Source: Pavlovales sp. CCMP2436
Taxonomy: Eukaryota; Haptophyta; Pavlovophyceae; Pavlovales
Assembly (NCBI GenBank): GCA_026770615.1
Contig: MU631913.1
Coordinates: 43,658-56,272 of the forward strand
DNA: 12,615 nt
Reading direction: 5' to 3'
In this document: positions 1-6,737 of the stretch, piece by piece
Layout: every line of letters begins with the position of its first letter
Numbering within the stretch: the stretch's first letter is position 1
The notes under the pieces: model-generated
What the model saw: the letters and a program-made list of their open reading frames with translations, nothing else
Database searches by the model: none
Told to the model about the DNA's origin: nothing
Position numbers and translations under genes: made by a program

Positions 1-648
1 CCTTCCCTTCTCCCTCCCTCCACATTTTCTCCCCAACTGTTCAGGTCTCCGTCCTAACGTCCCGCCACGTCATGTGCTCGAGAAGTTTTCACTAACCCCC
101 TCCCCCCTCTCCCCCTCCCCCCCCTATACATGTTCTCCCCAACGGTCCAGGTCTCAGTCCTAACCTCCCGACACGCCTTTGGAGCCCTCGCCGCGCGCGT
201 GTCGCCCGCCGTCGTGCCTCTGGTACATTTTTTTTAATCTCTGTTAGCCCTTGTAGGCCCTTGCCTTAGCATCCGTGTCCCTTATAGATACGGTCCATGT
301 GTATCAGCGATCAACTCTGATGTGACTTCCTACGATAGGTGGCTGCGATTGGCCGCACAAGTAAGGCGATGTAGCAGTTTGTAAATATCTAGGAATATGT
401 GCCTCCCCTAGAAGGTTTCCACCAGACCCTGCGTTGAGTAACATCCGGGTCTAGGGACCTTTTCAGAGCGCGCTGTAACTTCCTTAAGGAGTAACGATGT
501 AACGCTGCAACGCTGTGCGCTGCAACACTTCCTTAATAATGCTACAATAAACGATCAGAATAACAATGATAATGATAATTAATAATTAGTTGATAACAAT
601 TCATAATAATACTAAATAATACTAAATATTATATCAATGATAATGCAG
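1..648. other. Non-coding upstream stretch with a direct duplication
   Basis: Pyrimidine-rich DNA with a diverged direct repeat of about 43 bp (27-69 and 133-175, sharing ttctccccaac, caggtct and gtcctaac). A weak exon-like GC-rich piece at 185-222 ends at a gt and reads LAARVSPAVVPL. After the dispersed repeat at 379-471 it becomes AT-rich from 530. No supported gene; probably an intron or flank of the plus-strand gene. Confidence 0.4.
379..471 (+). repeat. Dispersed ~100-bp repeat family, copy 1
   Basis: Shares the framework TAAATATCTAG, GGTTTCCACC, GCGTTGAG and AGGGACC with copies at 4473 and 6752. In this copy AGACCC (424-429) and GGGTCT (447-452) form a perfect stem, inside an outer TCCC/GGGA pairing (404-407 with 454-457). 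Confidence 0.7.
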
Positions 649-754
649 CTGGGCGCGCGGCTAGCGTACGGCACGCCAAACGGCTTGAATACATCCACAG
701 GTCGCGTAACGCCGACTGCGTCGCGTGCGTCGCTGGGGGCAGAGGCAGGCGGCG
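649..754 (+). CDS. Candidate upstream exon of the plus-strand gene
   Basis: GC-rich island starting right after AT-rich sequence ending gataatgcag. It reads LGARLAYGTPNGLNTSTGRV and continues to AEAGG, with a consensus donor gtgagt at 755. It leaves in phase 1. The last bases of the exon plus donor are repeated at 885-906. Start and coding status are uncertain. Confidence 0.35.
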
Positions 755-776
755 GTGAGTTTTGTTTTATAATATT

Positions 777-815
777 TCTTCGAAGCTCCCCAAGCTTGCA
801 GCCCGAAGGGGTACA
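777..815 (+). repeat. CTTGCAGCCCGA repeat, copy 1
   Basis: ttcttcgaa, a C-rich spacer, cttgcagcccga and ggtac match 1076-1111. A third shorter match (gacttgcagcccgacgg) is at 8570-8586. The motif looks like an intron 3' end plus flank. Confidence 0.55.
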
Positions 816-867
816 GGGTGTCGCGGGCAATAAGGTAACGTAACGTTAAGAGACTGAGCCTCATTTC
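814..867 (+). repeat. Partial relative of the 4087 inverted-repeat element
   Basis: CAGGG.GTCGCGGGCAATAAG followed by gttaagagactgagcctc matches the left half of the element at 4087-4250, including the inner gttaagaaactgagcctc block. No right end is seen here, so this is a truncated or diverged copy. Confidence 0.6.
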
Positions 868-883
868 TTTTTCTTTAAACAGC

Positions 884-906
884 GCAGAGGCAGGCGGCGG
901 TGAGTT
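884..906 (+). repeat. Second copy of an exon end and donor
   Basis: The stretch GCAGAGGCAGGCGGCG followed by gtgagttt repeats the end of the 649-754 candidate exon, behind a pyrimidine-rich tract and cag. If used as a 17-nt microexon it would convert phase 1 to phase 0. More likely it is a decoy copy downstream of its parent. Confidence 0.5.
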
Positions 907-1075
907 TTTTTGTTTCAAAACTGCAGTTTTGCTTAATAACAACTATATTCTTATTTCATGCGGTCCGCAACAAATTTCCGGGCCACGGCTGGGCTGCGCC
1001 CGTGAGTATGGATCCGTGTTCGATGATCAGAAGATAGTAAGCGACCACGAGAAAATTTCGTTATTGCTACATGGT

Positions 1076-1111
1076 TCTTCGAATGTCCCCCGACTTGCAG
1101 CCCGAGGTACG
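1076..1111 (+). repeat. CTTGCAGCCCGA repeat, copy 2
   Basis: Same order of blocks as 777-815 (ttcttcgaa, C-rich spacer, cttgcagcccga, gtac), about 300 bases downstream. Confidence 0.55.
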
Positions 1112-1291
1112 GGCATGGCATGGAAGGGTCCGCGCATCGATCGTCTCCATGCGCTTATTTCACTCCCTGCGTCGTCTCTCCGCCACAAACTGGCGGCGGT
1201 GACCGCAAGAGCCTAACTATGAATATATTGCCTTCGCTCACCCCGCTACAAACCATCAGGGCCTGGCGTTAGCGACGGCGTGCGCTCACAG

Positions 1292-1318
1292 CTGGCGAGT
1301 CTGCTCGAGCTTCTTCAG
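1292..1318 (+). CDS. Candidate microexon (duplicate) of the plus-strand gene
   Basis: 27 nt coding LASLLELLQ in phase 0, with a good acceptor (gctcacag) and a weak donor (gtccat). It is nearly identical to 1399-1428, which has the reverse pattern (weak acceptor, good donor). The pair may therefore be two halves of a duplicated exon. Confidence 0.35.
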
Positions 1319-1398
1319 GTCCATGGCAGTTGCATTGATCGTATGTAAATTACGCATTGGTAGTATGTCATTTCAGCATTGTTTATATGTGAGGTAAG

Positions 1399-1428
1399 CT
1401 GGCGAGTAGTCTGCTCGAGCTGCAACAG
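1399..1428 (+). CDS. Candidate microexon of the plus-strand gene
   Basis: 30 nt coding LASSLLELQQ in phase 0, with a strong donor gtgagc and a weak acceptor (ggtaag, no pyrimidine tract). It joins the 1526 exon in frame to give a continuous coiled-coil register. Near-duplicate of 1292-1318. Confidence 0.4.
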
Positions 1429-1525
1429 GTGAGCATCTCGGTGTTCAACCCTCTTTCTCATATGCTCGGCATGTGAGCCTGCCAGCTGAATTTCCTCGCT
1501 TCCCCTCCCCTTGCTCCCCCCTCAG

Positions 1526-2001
1526 CGCCGTACGGCCGAAGTCGAGAAGCTGCGCACCGAGACGGCCGACCGTTACGCGGCCGAGCGACGGTTACGCGAG
1601 CAGCTGCGCGACGCGCACGCAAACTCGGACGCAGTCTCGGCCGACGCGGAGCGGCTGCGCGCAACAGCCCGCTTCGCCTCGCTCGAGGGGCTCGCAAGAC
1701 AATCACCCTTCGCAGAGCACGTGCCTCCCGTAGAGACAGTGGGCGCGACATCGCATCGGGCGAGCTACCTGAGCTCGCCCGCCCTCTCCTCGGGCGGTGG
1801 CGGTGCGCAGCCGGGCTTCGCCCTCGCGCGCCGGCAGGCGCGACGCTCGGGTCACTCACCCTCCACGCCAAGCCGCGGCGCCGTCGCGTTCGCAGGCGCG
1901 CCCAGCTCGACGTCAACGGCGGGCGGTGGCGGGCAGGCCGGCCGGCTCGAAGGTGCCCCGCGCAGCCCGCGGCCGCCGCTTGCCTCCGGCGCGTACGGCC
2001 G
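1526..2001 (+). CDS. Large coiled-coil/low-complexity exon of a plus-strand gene
   Basis: The acceptor is a C-rich tract ending ctcag at 1525, and the donor gtgagt is at 2002. The exon enters in phase 0: RRTAEVEKLRTETADRYAAE, then about 35 more residues of charged coiled coil to ERLRATARFASLEGLARQ. After that comes a Ser/Gly/Ala/Pro-rich, probably disordered region. The exon is very GC-rich, unlike its surroundings. An in-frame TGA at 2003-2005 overlaps the donor, so the gene either ends here (160 codons with stop) or splices on. An AATAAA at 2157-2162 would suit a gene end. Neighbouring small exon candidates upstream join in phase 0. Family unknown. Confidence 0.65.
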
Positions 2002-2114
2002 GTGAGTAATCTTCGCACCGCTGGTTGCTGTCGACATAGAGGTGTCAGACGATGTGGTTCGACCAATAATTATATACAAGTTTAGTTAGTCGCATGAATA
2101 TATGAGACTGGTTC

Positions 2115-2152
2115 GGACGGAAAAAAGATCTAGGGACGGAAAAAAGATCTAG
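2115..2152 (+). repeat. 19-bp perfect tandem duplication
   Basis: GGACGGAAAAAAGATCTAG occurs twice back to back. Confidence 0.9.
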
Positions 2153-2156
2153 TTGC

Positions 2157-2162
2157 AATAAA
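2157..2162 (+). promoter_or_regulatory. Possible poly(A) signal AATAAA
   Basis: AATAAA within aataaataaata, about 150 nt after the TGA that follows the 1526 exon. The location suits the end of the plus-strand gene, but the region is AT-rich and such hexamers are common. Confidence 0.25.
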
Positions 2163-2200
2163 TAAATATACATGTGTAGTTACATATAATTAACTTATAT

Positions 2201-2264
2201 TAATGTAGGAGGGTTCGGGCTGGCGGTACGTTTCAAGTTCAAGTCAGGCTGATCTAAGCGCTCT
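2201..2264 (+). repeat. Dispersed repeat B, copy 1
   Basis: ggctggcggtacg, then tcaagttcaagtcaggctga and gatctaagcgct, match 7286-7334 with few differences. Confidence 0.65.
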
Positions 2265-2336
2265 GACGCAGTATATGAATAATAGGTAGACTATTTAATT
2301 ATTCAGGAGTGGGACCGTTGAGTTTTTTTGTTTTTT

Positions 2337-2424
2337 TTTGAAAGTCATACCATTGGTCGTTTTCTCACTTGCCCCTTTCGGTTTTCGCCTACGGGCTTGC
2401 CGCCCGTCAAATACCGGGGGTAAC
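2337..2424 (-). mobile_element. Retroelement-like 3' tail, inverted copy
   Basis: The reverse complement matches 5072-5160: GGTATTTGACGGGCGG, AAGCCCGTAGGCG, GGGGCA, AAACGACCA.TGGTATG, then a pyrimidine/A-rich end. The hairpin ACGGGC...GCCCGT is kept in both copies. Two inverted copies with a conserved block suggest a mobile element; no transposase or reverse transcriptase frame is visible. Confidence 0.5.
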
Positions 2425-2462
2425 TGAACAGCCATAAGAAAGGTTTGCCGCCACCTACCCAT

Positions 2463-2484
2463 GCTCGCCATCGAAGCTCGAGCT
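2463..2484 (+). repeat. Left arm of a perfect 22-bp inverted repeat
   Basis: Starts gctcgccatcgaagctcg; its exact reverse complement is at 2795-2816. It lies inside a short open frame from ATG 2461 (54 codons) that I do not regard as a supported gene. Confidence 0.85.
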
Positions 2485-2794
2485 AAGCAGCACGTGCGCA
2501 GCGTGACGAGCTGCAGTGGTCAGCGCATCCGTCAGCGGCGACGACTCGGAGGCTACACTCTCTCCCCTGCAACTACAACATCTGCCGTGCCGAGTCTACG
2601 CACACCGCTTCTTCTTTTATAAGTGCTTCCGCGTCCGTTTAAAGGTGTCTTAAAATGTTAAAATCCTTAAATATTTAACAGCGAACAACCTTTTAAGTTC
2701 AAGTTGCCGAGATCCGAGTCGTCGCCGAACACTTCGTTGCGCTGAGCATGCACTTAGCACATGCAGCTAATCTACGAGCTCGAGTTCGAGCTCG

Positions 2795-2816
2795 AGCTCG
2801 AGCTTCGATGGCGAGC
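2795..2816 (-). repeat. Right arm of the perfect 22-bp inverted repeat
   Basis: Exact reverse complement of 2463-2484. It is preceded by a run of alternating GAGCTC. Confidence 0.85.
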
Positions 2817-2837
2817 TTGTAAGACCTTTGGGTACAG

Positions 2838-3095
2838 ATCAAGGTCCTGAAGACACGGATCGCGGCGTACAAGGCCCACTTGCTCCAAACTGGCTGGACG
2901 CTTGGCCGGGTCCCAACTGACGCGACGTGGGTAACGATGTACACGCAGCTTATCCGCTTGGAGGCGATCGAAGCTGCAGCATGGAAGGTCAAGCGCGCTA
3001 TCGATACCCTGGAGCAAGAGATTGAGGCGTACAAGGCCCACCTGCTCCAAAATGGCTGGGAGCTCGGCCAGATCCCAACGCGATCTATGCAGTGA
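2838..3095 (+). pseudogene. Reading frame with 54-residue internal repeat, frameshifted
   Basis: Open frame from the AG at 2837 to TGA at 3093-3095, 85 residues with coding-like G/C third positions. It contains AYKAHLLQ.GW.LG..PT twice, 162 bases apart (from about 2865 and 3027). In the first unit this is followed by MYTQLIRLEA. In the second, the sequence between PT and the matching MYTRLNRLEEA is 4 bases shorter, which shifts the frame and produces the TGA. The frame continues from ATG 3095 for about 100 codons (to 3394) with decreasing coding character. There is no start codon and TAA lies just upstream in frame. It could be a decayed gene, an exon, or part of a mobile element; no family recognised. 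Confidence 0.45.
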
Positions 3096-3394
3096 TGTAC
3101 ACGCGGCTCAACAGGTTGGAGGAGGCGGCAGCGACATCACGGCCCAGCGCACAGCCCGCGACTTCGGCTGCGCCTTTACAGGTTGGCTCAGCTCGCCCTG
3201 ACACGCGCCACGCGCCGAGTACTGGACTACCGCCTTGCAGAACCTGTGCAACCACACGAAGGAAACTTCCTTCCTGGGCACCTCCGACAAGCAATCCTGA
3301 AAAATTTCCGTGTGTCCCCATTGTTGATGACAGTGAGTCGACGGACTACTGCCGCCATTCAAAGTTTTCCATTTTAATCCTGGTGAACCTATGA
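3092..3394 (+). pseudogene. Shifted continuation of the internal-repeat reading frame
   Basis: Begins MYTRLNRLEEAAATSRPSAQ, matching the end of the first 54-residue unit, then a Pro/Ser/Thr/Cys-rich stretch with no recognisable domain, up to TGA. It overlaps the preceding stop. It is supported as coding only over the first dozen or so residues, by homology to unit 1. Confidence 0.35.
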
Positions 3395-3435
3395 AAACAA
3401 AGTTTTCTCTGGTACCCAGCTCGCACCAATGGTAG

Positions 3436-3505
3436 TGACTCCTAGTCTAATGGTTTAGGACCCCAGCCCTTTGGAGCGAAGGCGGGGGTTCAAATCCAAT
3501 TCTTG
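3436..3505 (+). ncRNA. tRNA-like segment with A and B boxes (SINE head candidate)
   Basis: TAGTCTAATGG (3443-3453) fits a polymerase III A box and GGTTCAAATCC (3487-3497) a B box, 44 bases apart as in a tRNA. A 4-bp D stem (GTCT/GGAC) can form. The acceptor stem and a proper anticodon arm with T33 cannot be drawn, so this is a tRNA relic or a tRNA-derived SINE head rather than a working tRNA. Confidence 0.5.
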
Positions 3506-3687
3506 GTCCTTTACGCCTTTGGCCCCTTTAAGTGGGCACCCTTTGGTTAAGTCGGTTTGGCCCCGCACCTCCCTTCCCGGCGTCTGGTTGAGCGCTGTGA
3601 AGGCGATTGAGACTTCGGACTGAAAAGATCGTCGTCTCTAGGCGAGCTGTCATAGGACACGTCGTTCTAAAGTTATAACTTAAATTC

Positions 3688-3717
3688 GCGGCGGCGGCGG
3701 CGGCGGCGGCGCCGCCG
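3688..3717 (+). repeat. GGC trinucleotide microsatellite
   Basis: Run of GCGGCGG units ending in an inverted GCCGCC. No supported gene contains it. Confidence 0.9.
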
Positions 3718-3750
3718 GTACAAACAATTCTTAAACCTATGTACATAAAA

Positions 3751-4404
3751 TTTAATCTAGTTTGGAAACACTAGTTCAAAATAACCAAAAGCCATAGGTA
3801 AAAACCCAAACCAGTTTGGAAACACTCAGTTCATAAATTACCATCTGTAAAAATCAACCCAGTTTGGAAACACTCAGTTTATAAATAACCAAAAGCGAAA
3901 TTCTGCGAAGTTTACGAAACCCACCCCCCACGTCCATCACTTCAGCTTTTCTTCTTTGTACCCCAATTTGGATTCTAAACTGGATTTCTATTTAAATAGC
4001 ACAATTACTTCAAAAATAGTAAAATCCCCCATAATTATGTAAAAACCAATCCAGATTTGGAAACACTCAGTTCATAAAAAACCATACAGGGGATCGCGGG
4101 CAATAAGAAACCGTCGTGTTAAGAAACTGAGCCTCTTTTTGCATTGTTTGTATGTTATTTAAGAAATTTTAAGCATTATTTGTATGTTATTTGCTAAGAA
4201 ACTCAGCCTCAGCCTCAAAAAGCGCCGTTCTTATTGCCCGCGATCCCCTGGATGTAAAAACCAAAACCAGATTGGAAATACCCAGTTTATAAATAACCAT
4301 TTTCGCGCTCTTTTTTGTACCCCGATTTGGCTCACAAACTGGATTCTTCAAAATAGCGCGATCAGTTCAAAAATAGCACAATCAGTTTGAAAATAGTAAA
4401 AACC
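3751..4404 (+). repeat. Irregular minisatellite (TTTGGAAACACTCAGTT units)
   Basis: Units starting agtttggaaacactcag occur at 3759, 3813, 3861, 4053 and 4269, each followed by ttcataaataacca and gtaaaaacc. A second component (tttgtacccc.atttgg, then aaactggatt and caaaaatag) occurs near 3954 and 4311. The array is interrupted at 4087-4250 by an inverted-repeat element. Confidence 0.8.
4087..4250. mobile_element. 164-bp MITE-like element with 23-bp perfect terminal inverted repeats
   Basis: Starts CAGGGGATCGCGGGCAATAA and ends with the exact complement; arms are 4087-4109 and 4228-4250. The interior is AT-rich with two direct copies of gcatt.tttgtatgttattt and two of aagaaact.agcctc. It sits inside a minisatellite unit whose other copies give the empty site (accat...gtaaaaacc), which suggests a 2-bp AT target duplication. 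No transposase; would be non-autonomous. Confidence 0.75.
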
Positions 4405-4472
4405 TTGTTCATCAGCCCCAGGTCCGCAGAATCTTCGTTATTATTACTGATATAATGATAGGGATCAAGCTG

Positions 4473-4578
4473 GTGTGTTAATATCTAGAAATAAGTCCGT
4501 CCCCTGACAGGTTTCCACCGGACCCAAGCGTTGAGAAACACTCGGATCAAGGGACCTTAGCAGAGCACACAGATACCG
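4473..4578 (+). repeat. Dispersed ~100-bp repeat family, copy 2
   Basis: Close relative of copy 3 over about 105 bases, from GTGTGTTAATATCTAGAAAT to GAGCACACAGATACCG. Contains GTCCG/CGGAC and GTCCC/GGGAC complementary blocks. Lies in the intergenic region. Confidence 0.8.
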
Positions 4579-4729
4579 TCCCCGCCGCTAAGGCTGATCA
4601 GACACACGACAATCGACGACTCTCTGACTGGCGCTCGCTGACCGGCCGCCGCTGCCTTTCGCTCGTGCGCACATGCCGCACCTGTAGCACATATAACAAA
4701 ACAGACTAATAGCCTCCAGTAGCCTGTAT

Positions 4730-4776
4730 CCCACCGTGTGACTCTTGTCCGCAGGGGGCAAGAATCACACAGTGGG
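4730..4776 (+). other. Long imperfect hairpin
   Basis: Arms of 21 bases (4730-4750 and 4756-4776) pair at 18 positions plus one G-T wobble, with a 5-base loop. They read CCCACCGTGTGACTCTTG and its near complement. A second perfect 8-bp stem, CCACCCCC/GGGGGTGG, follows at 4801-4820. May mark the left part of the element that ends near 5160. Confidence 0.65.
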
Positions 4777-5071
4777 GGTTCATTGTGGTCCCGGTCTACT
4801 CCACCCCCTCAGGGGGGTGGGCCTCAGGCTTGATATGTTGGGGTTTGTTTTCGGGGCATTGTTCTTCCCTCTTGCGCTTGTGTCGCGATTCTGCCGTTGT
4901 GACATCGGGACATTGTCCCTCTCTCTTCCTGTGCTTTTGGCGCGCTTTTGCTGGCTGCTGGGGTGTGCGGGTCTGTGTCGTTGCTTTGTCTATTCTTATT
5001 GTTCCCTTTTAATTATATATTATTAGACCAGGGTGCTTGGGCTCTGGCTGGCGGAGCTTGGTTGCCTCGGG
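4745..5071 (+). other. GC-rich block, probable body of the element ending at 5160
   Basis: A 93-codon open frame (4745-5026) is Leu/Cys-rich and hydrophobic but has no start context, no homologous frame in the inverted copy and no recognisable domain. I do not call it a gene. The block is T/G-rich and ends in an AT-rich stretch at 5010-5025. Confidence 0.3.
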
Positions 5072-5160
5072 GTATTTGACGGGCGGTAAGCCCGTAGGCG
5101 TAGGCCGCAAGGGGCACGTACGGGGAAACGACCAGTGGTATGGCTTCTTCTTTTTTTGAA
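5072..5160 (+). mobile_element. Retroelement-like 3' tail, direct copy
   Basis: Counterpart of 2337-2424. The sequence upstream, from about 4730, may belong to the same element, since it is a coherent GC-rich block with a strong hairpin at its left end. The copy ends in cttctttttttgaa. Assignment to a non-LTR retroelement is inference. Confidence 0.45.
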
Positions 5161-5285
5161 TTAACTTTATTAGTTCGATCCCACCCTTGACCTATTTACT
5201 AGTTGAATTAGACTTTAAATAATAGGGTTATTCGGCACGCTATAGGGTTTGGACCGTTAAGTATGTGCATGCACGCTGAACTAGT

Positions 5286-5515
5286 TGACTGCAATCACAG
5301 TCTATACCACGACCGCTCAAGACTACCACGGCCTGGTCACAGACCGCGACCACGGCCTAGACCGCGACCCCTTGAGACCATGCCCGCAGCCAAGACCGCG
5401 ACCGCTCGAGACCATAACCGCGCTGCCTAGACCGCGTCACCGCGGCCGCTTTCGACCGCGCCCGCAGCTGAGACTACCAAGGCCACATCTCGCGACACGA
5501 CCGCCGTAGCCTAGA
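5286..5515 (+). repeat. Degenerate ~18-bp minisatellite (GACCGCGACC...CCTA)
   Basis: About a dozen units of 16-24 bases built on GACCGCGACC with CTAGA or CTCGA joints. The open frame through it (RPRP-rich) simply follows the repeat and is not taken as coding. Confidence 0.75.
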
Positions 5516-5521
5516 TCGCTC

Positions 5522-5564
5522 CTGATAAAGATAAGTCACGGAGCCAGCGCCGTGCTTTATTCAG
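5522..5564 (+). other. Stem-loop with two co-axial stems
   Basis: CTGATAAAG (5522-5530) can pair with CTTTATTCAG (5555-5564, one bulge) and CACGG (5537-5541) with CCGTG (5550-5554), leaving a 6-base internal bulge on one side. Directly follows the minisatellite. Confidence 0.5.
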
Positions 5565-6449
5565 GCTGAATTGTTTTGCCTCGGATGCTGAAATATTACC
5601 CTCACTTCGGAGGCTCAGTTCAAGTCTTTTTCTTCAAATTCAGGTGTAAGTCTACAGTACCTAAGTTTTCCTCTGTCAATTTTATGAAATTTGCGTCTAA
5701 TTTCAGATTTCAAAAGAATAAAATATTTGAATTAATTTAAAATTAGTTCTTAGACGAACACGGTGCTAGACCGGTGACTGTGATAATGATAGCCAGGGAA
5801 CTGTTTTACTAAAATTGCACGAACGATTACAGTTCTACTTCAGTGAATTGAGAATGAATCTTTTTTACAAAAATGTTGAATTAAATTATTTATTCGGAAT
5901 AAAGACACACTAAACATTTAACTAAAACCGAATTTATTGGATTTTTTTAATCAAATTACAATCAGACCGAGGGCTAGAAATTTCGCGGCATTCATAAATA
6001 TTCACGCTTCTTGGCCCATCCACGCTACACACGTTTAGAAGCCGCGGTAGTCGCAGTCAAGCGCTAACCGCGGGCGGCCCGAGTCCGACTCCGATTTAAG
6101 GCGCGGGGGAGAGGGAGGGGGGTTGTGGGTCGAAGAGTAGGTTTGATTCGATAGTAAATTATTAATTGGGGCGAAAATGAGACCAGCTGCGGTATTAATC
6201 TAAAATTTATAAATATCTAAAATTATCATCAACTCATTTTTGACCGGCATAGGTTCATCGGGCGACTGCTTCGAGGATGCGGCCTCTGAGAAGAGGGAGC
6301 AAGGTTTCTAAGATATACTTAAACTTTTAACAGCCTACTTATTCCTCGATAGATTTTTTGATAGATAGCCTTCTTTCTCTAGGCGGATTAGCGAGTGTAG
6401 CACCTCTAAATGTATACATATTCCCCTAAGTGAAAGTACTGCCCGAAGC
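5565..6449. other. AT-rich intergenic stretch
   Basis: No gene seen. It contains the palindrome TTTATTCGGAATAAA near 5887, of which ttattcggaataaa recurs at 12040-12053, a GC-rich patch at 6040-6120, and the 3' flank of the minus-strand gene. TTTATT at 5887 and 5931 would read AATAAA on the minus strand but lie more than 500 bases from the stop. Confidence 0.4.
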
Positions 6450-6737
6450 CTATCTTAGAAACACCAAGAGGGAGCGCTCAAAGTCTTCGCGCCCCATCGC
6501 CGCGTCCACCACATCGGCCATTATCGGCCTGGGCGCGTTGGAGCCGCCGGCCGAGCCCGCCTCCTCGCCGCCGCCGCCGCCGCCGGGCGGCCCCGCCGAG
6601 GTCCCGGCCGCTGCGCGCTGCCAGCGCGCACGCCACTCCCTGAGCTCGAGCAGCTCCTCGGCTGCCTGCGCCTGCGCCGCCTCCAGCTTGTCCGCCAGCG
6701 CCTTGGAGAGGTTGGCCCGCCGCGCCATTGCGCGCAC
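6450..6737 (-). CDS. Exon 12, terminal exon of the minus-strand coiled-coil gene
   Basis: 288 nt including the TAG stop. After the acceptor attctcag it reads VRAMARRANLSKALADKLEA, then an Ala/Glu helix, a low-complexity Gly-rich linker (coded by a GGC-rich run at about 6568-6592) and a C-terminal tail with PRPIMADVVDAAMGREDFER. The tail is the only part of the protein that looks non-coiled. I see no convincing poly(A) signal close downstream. Confidence 0.75.
   Translation of the reverse strand: MRAMARRANLSKALADKLEAAQAQAAEELLELREWRARWQRAAAGTSAGPPGGGGGGEEAGSAGGSNAPRPIMADVVDAAMGREDFERSLLVFLR

Noticed and set aside
637..843. Open frame on the plus strand as a complete small gene
   Set aside because: It runs through a consensus gtgagt donor and into a repeat; only the part before 755 looks coding.
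1458..2066. 202-codon open frame on the minus strand opposite the 1526 exon
   Set aside because: Arg/Ala/Pro-rich antisense of a GC-rich exon; the plus strand has the splice sites and the coiled-coil signal.
2461..2625. 54-codon open frame starting MLAIEARAKQHVRS
   Set aside because: No homologue recognised, no splice or signal support, and its start lies in one arm of an inverted repeat.
3436..3505. Functional tRNA gene
   Set aside because: A and B boxes are good but no acceptor stem and no normal anticodon loop can be drawn.
3759..4300. CRISPR-like array
   Set aside because: Repeat units are diverged, spacers are not unique and the context is eukaryotic; it is a minisatellite.
4473..4578. 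Hammerhead or other self-cleaving ribozyme in the dispersed repeat
   Set aside because: The CTGANGA...GAAA core is absent on both strands.
5285..5509. RPRP-rich open frame
   Set aside because: Direct product of the 18-bp minisatellite with no start or splice support.
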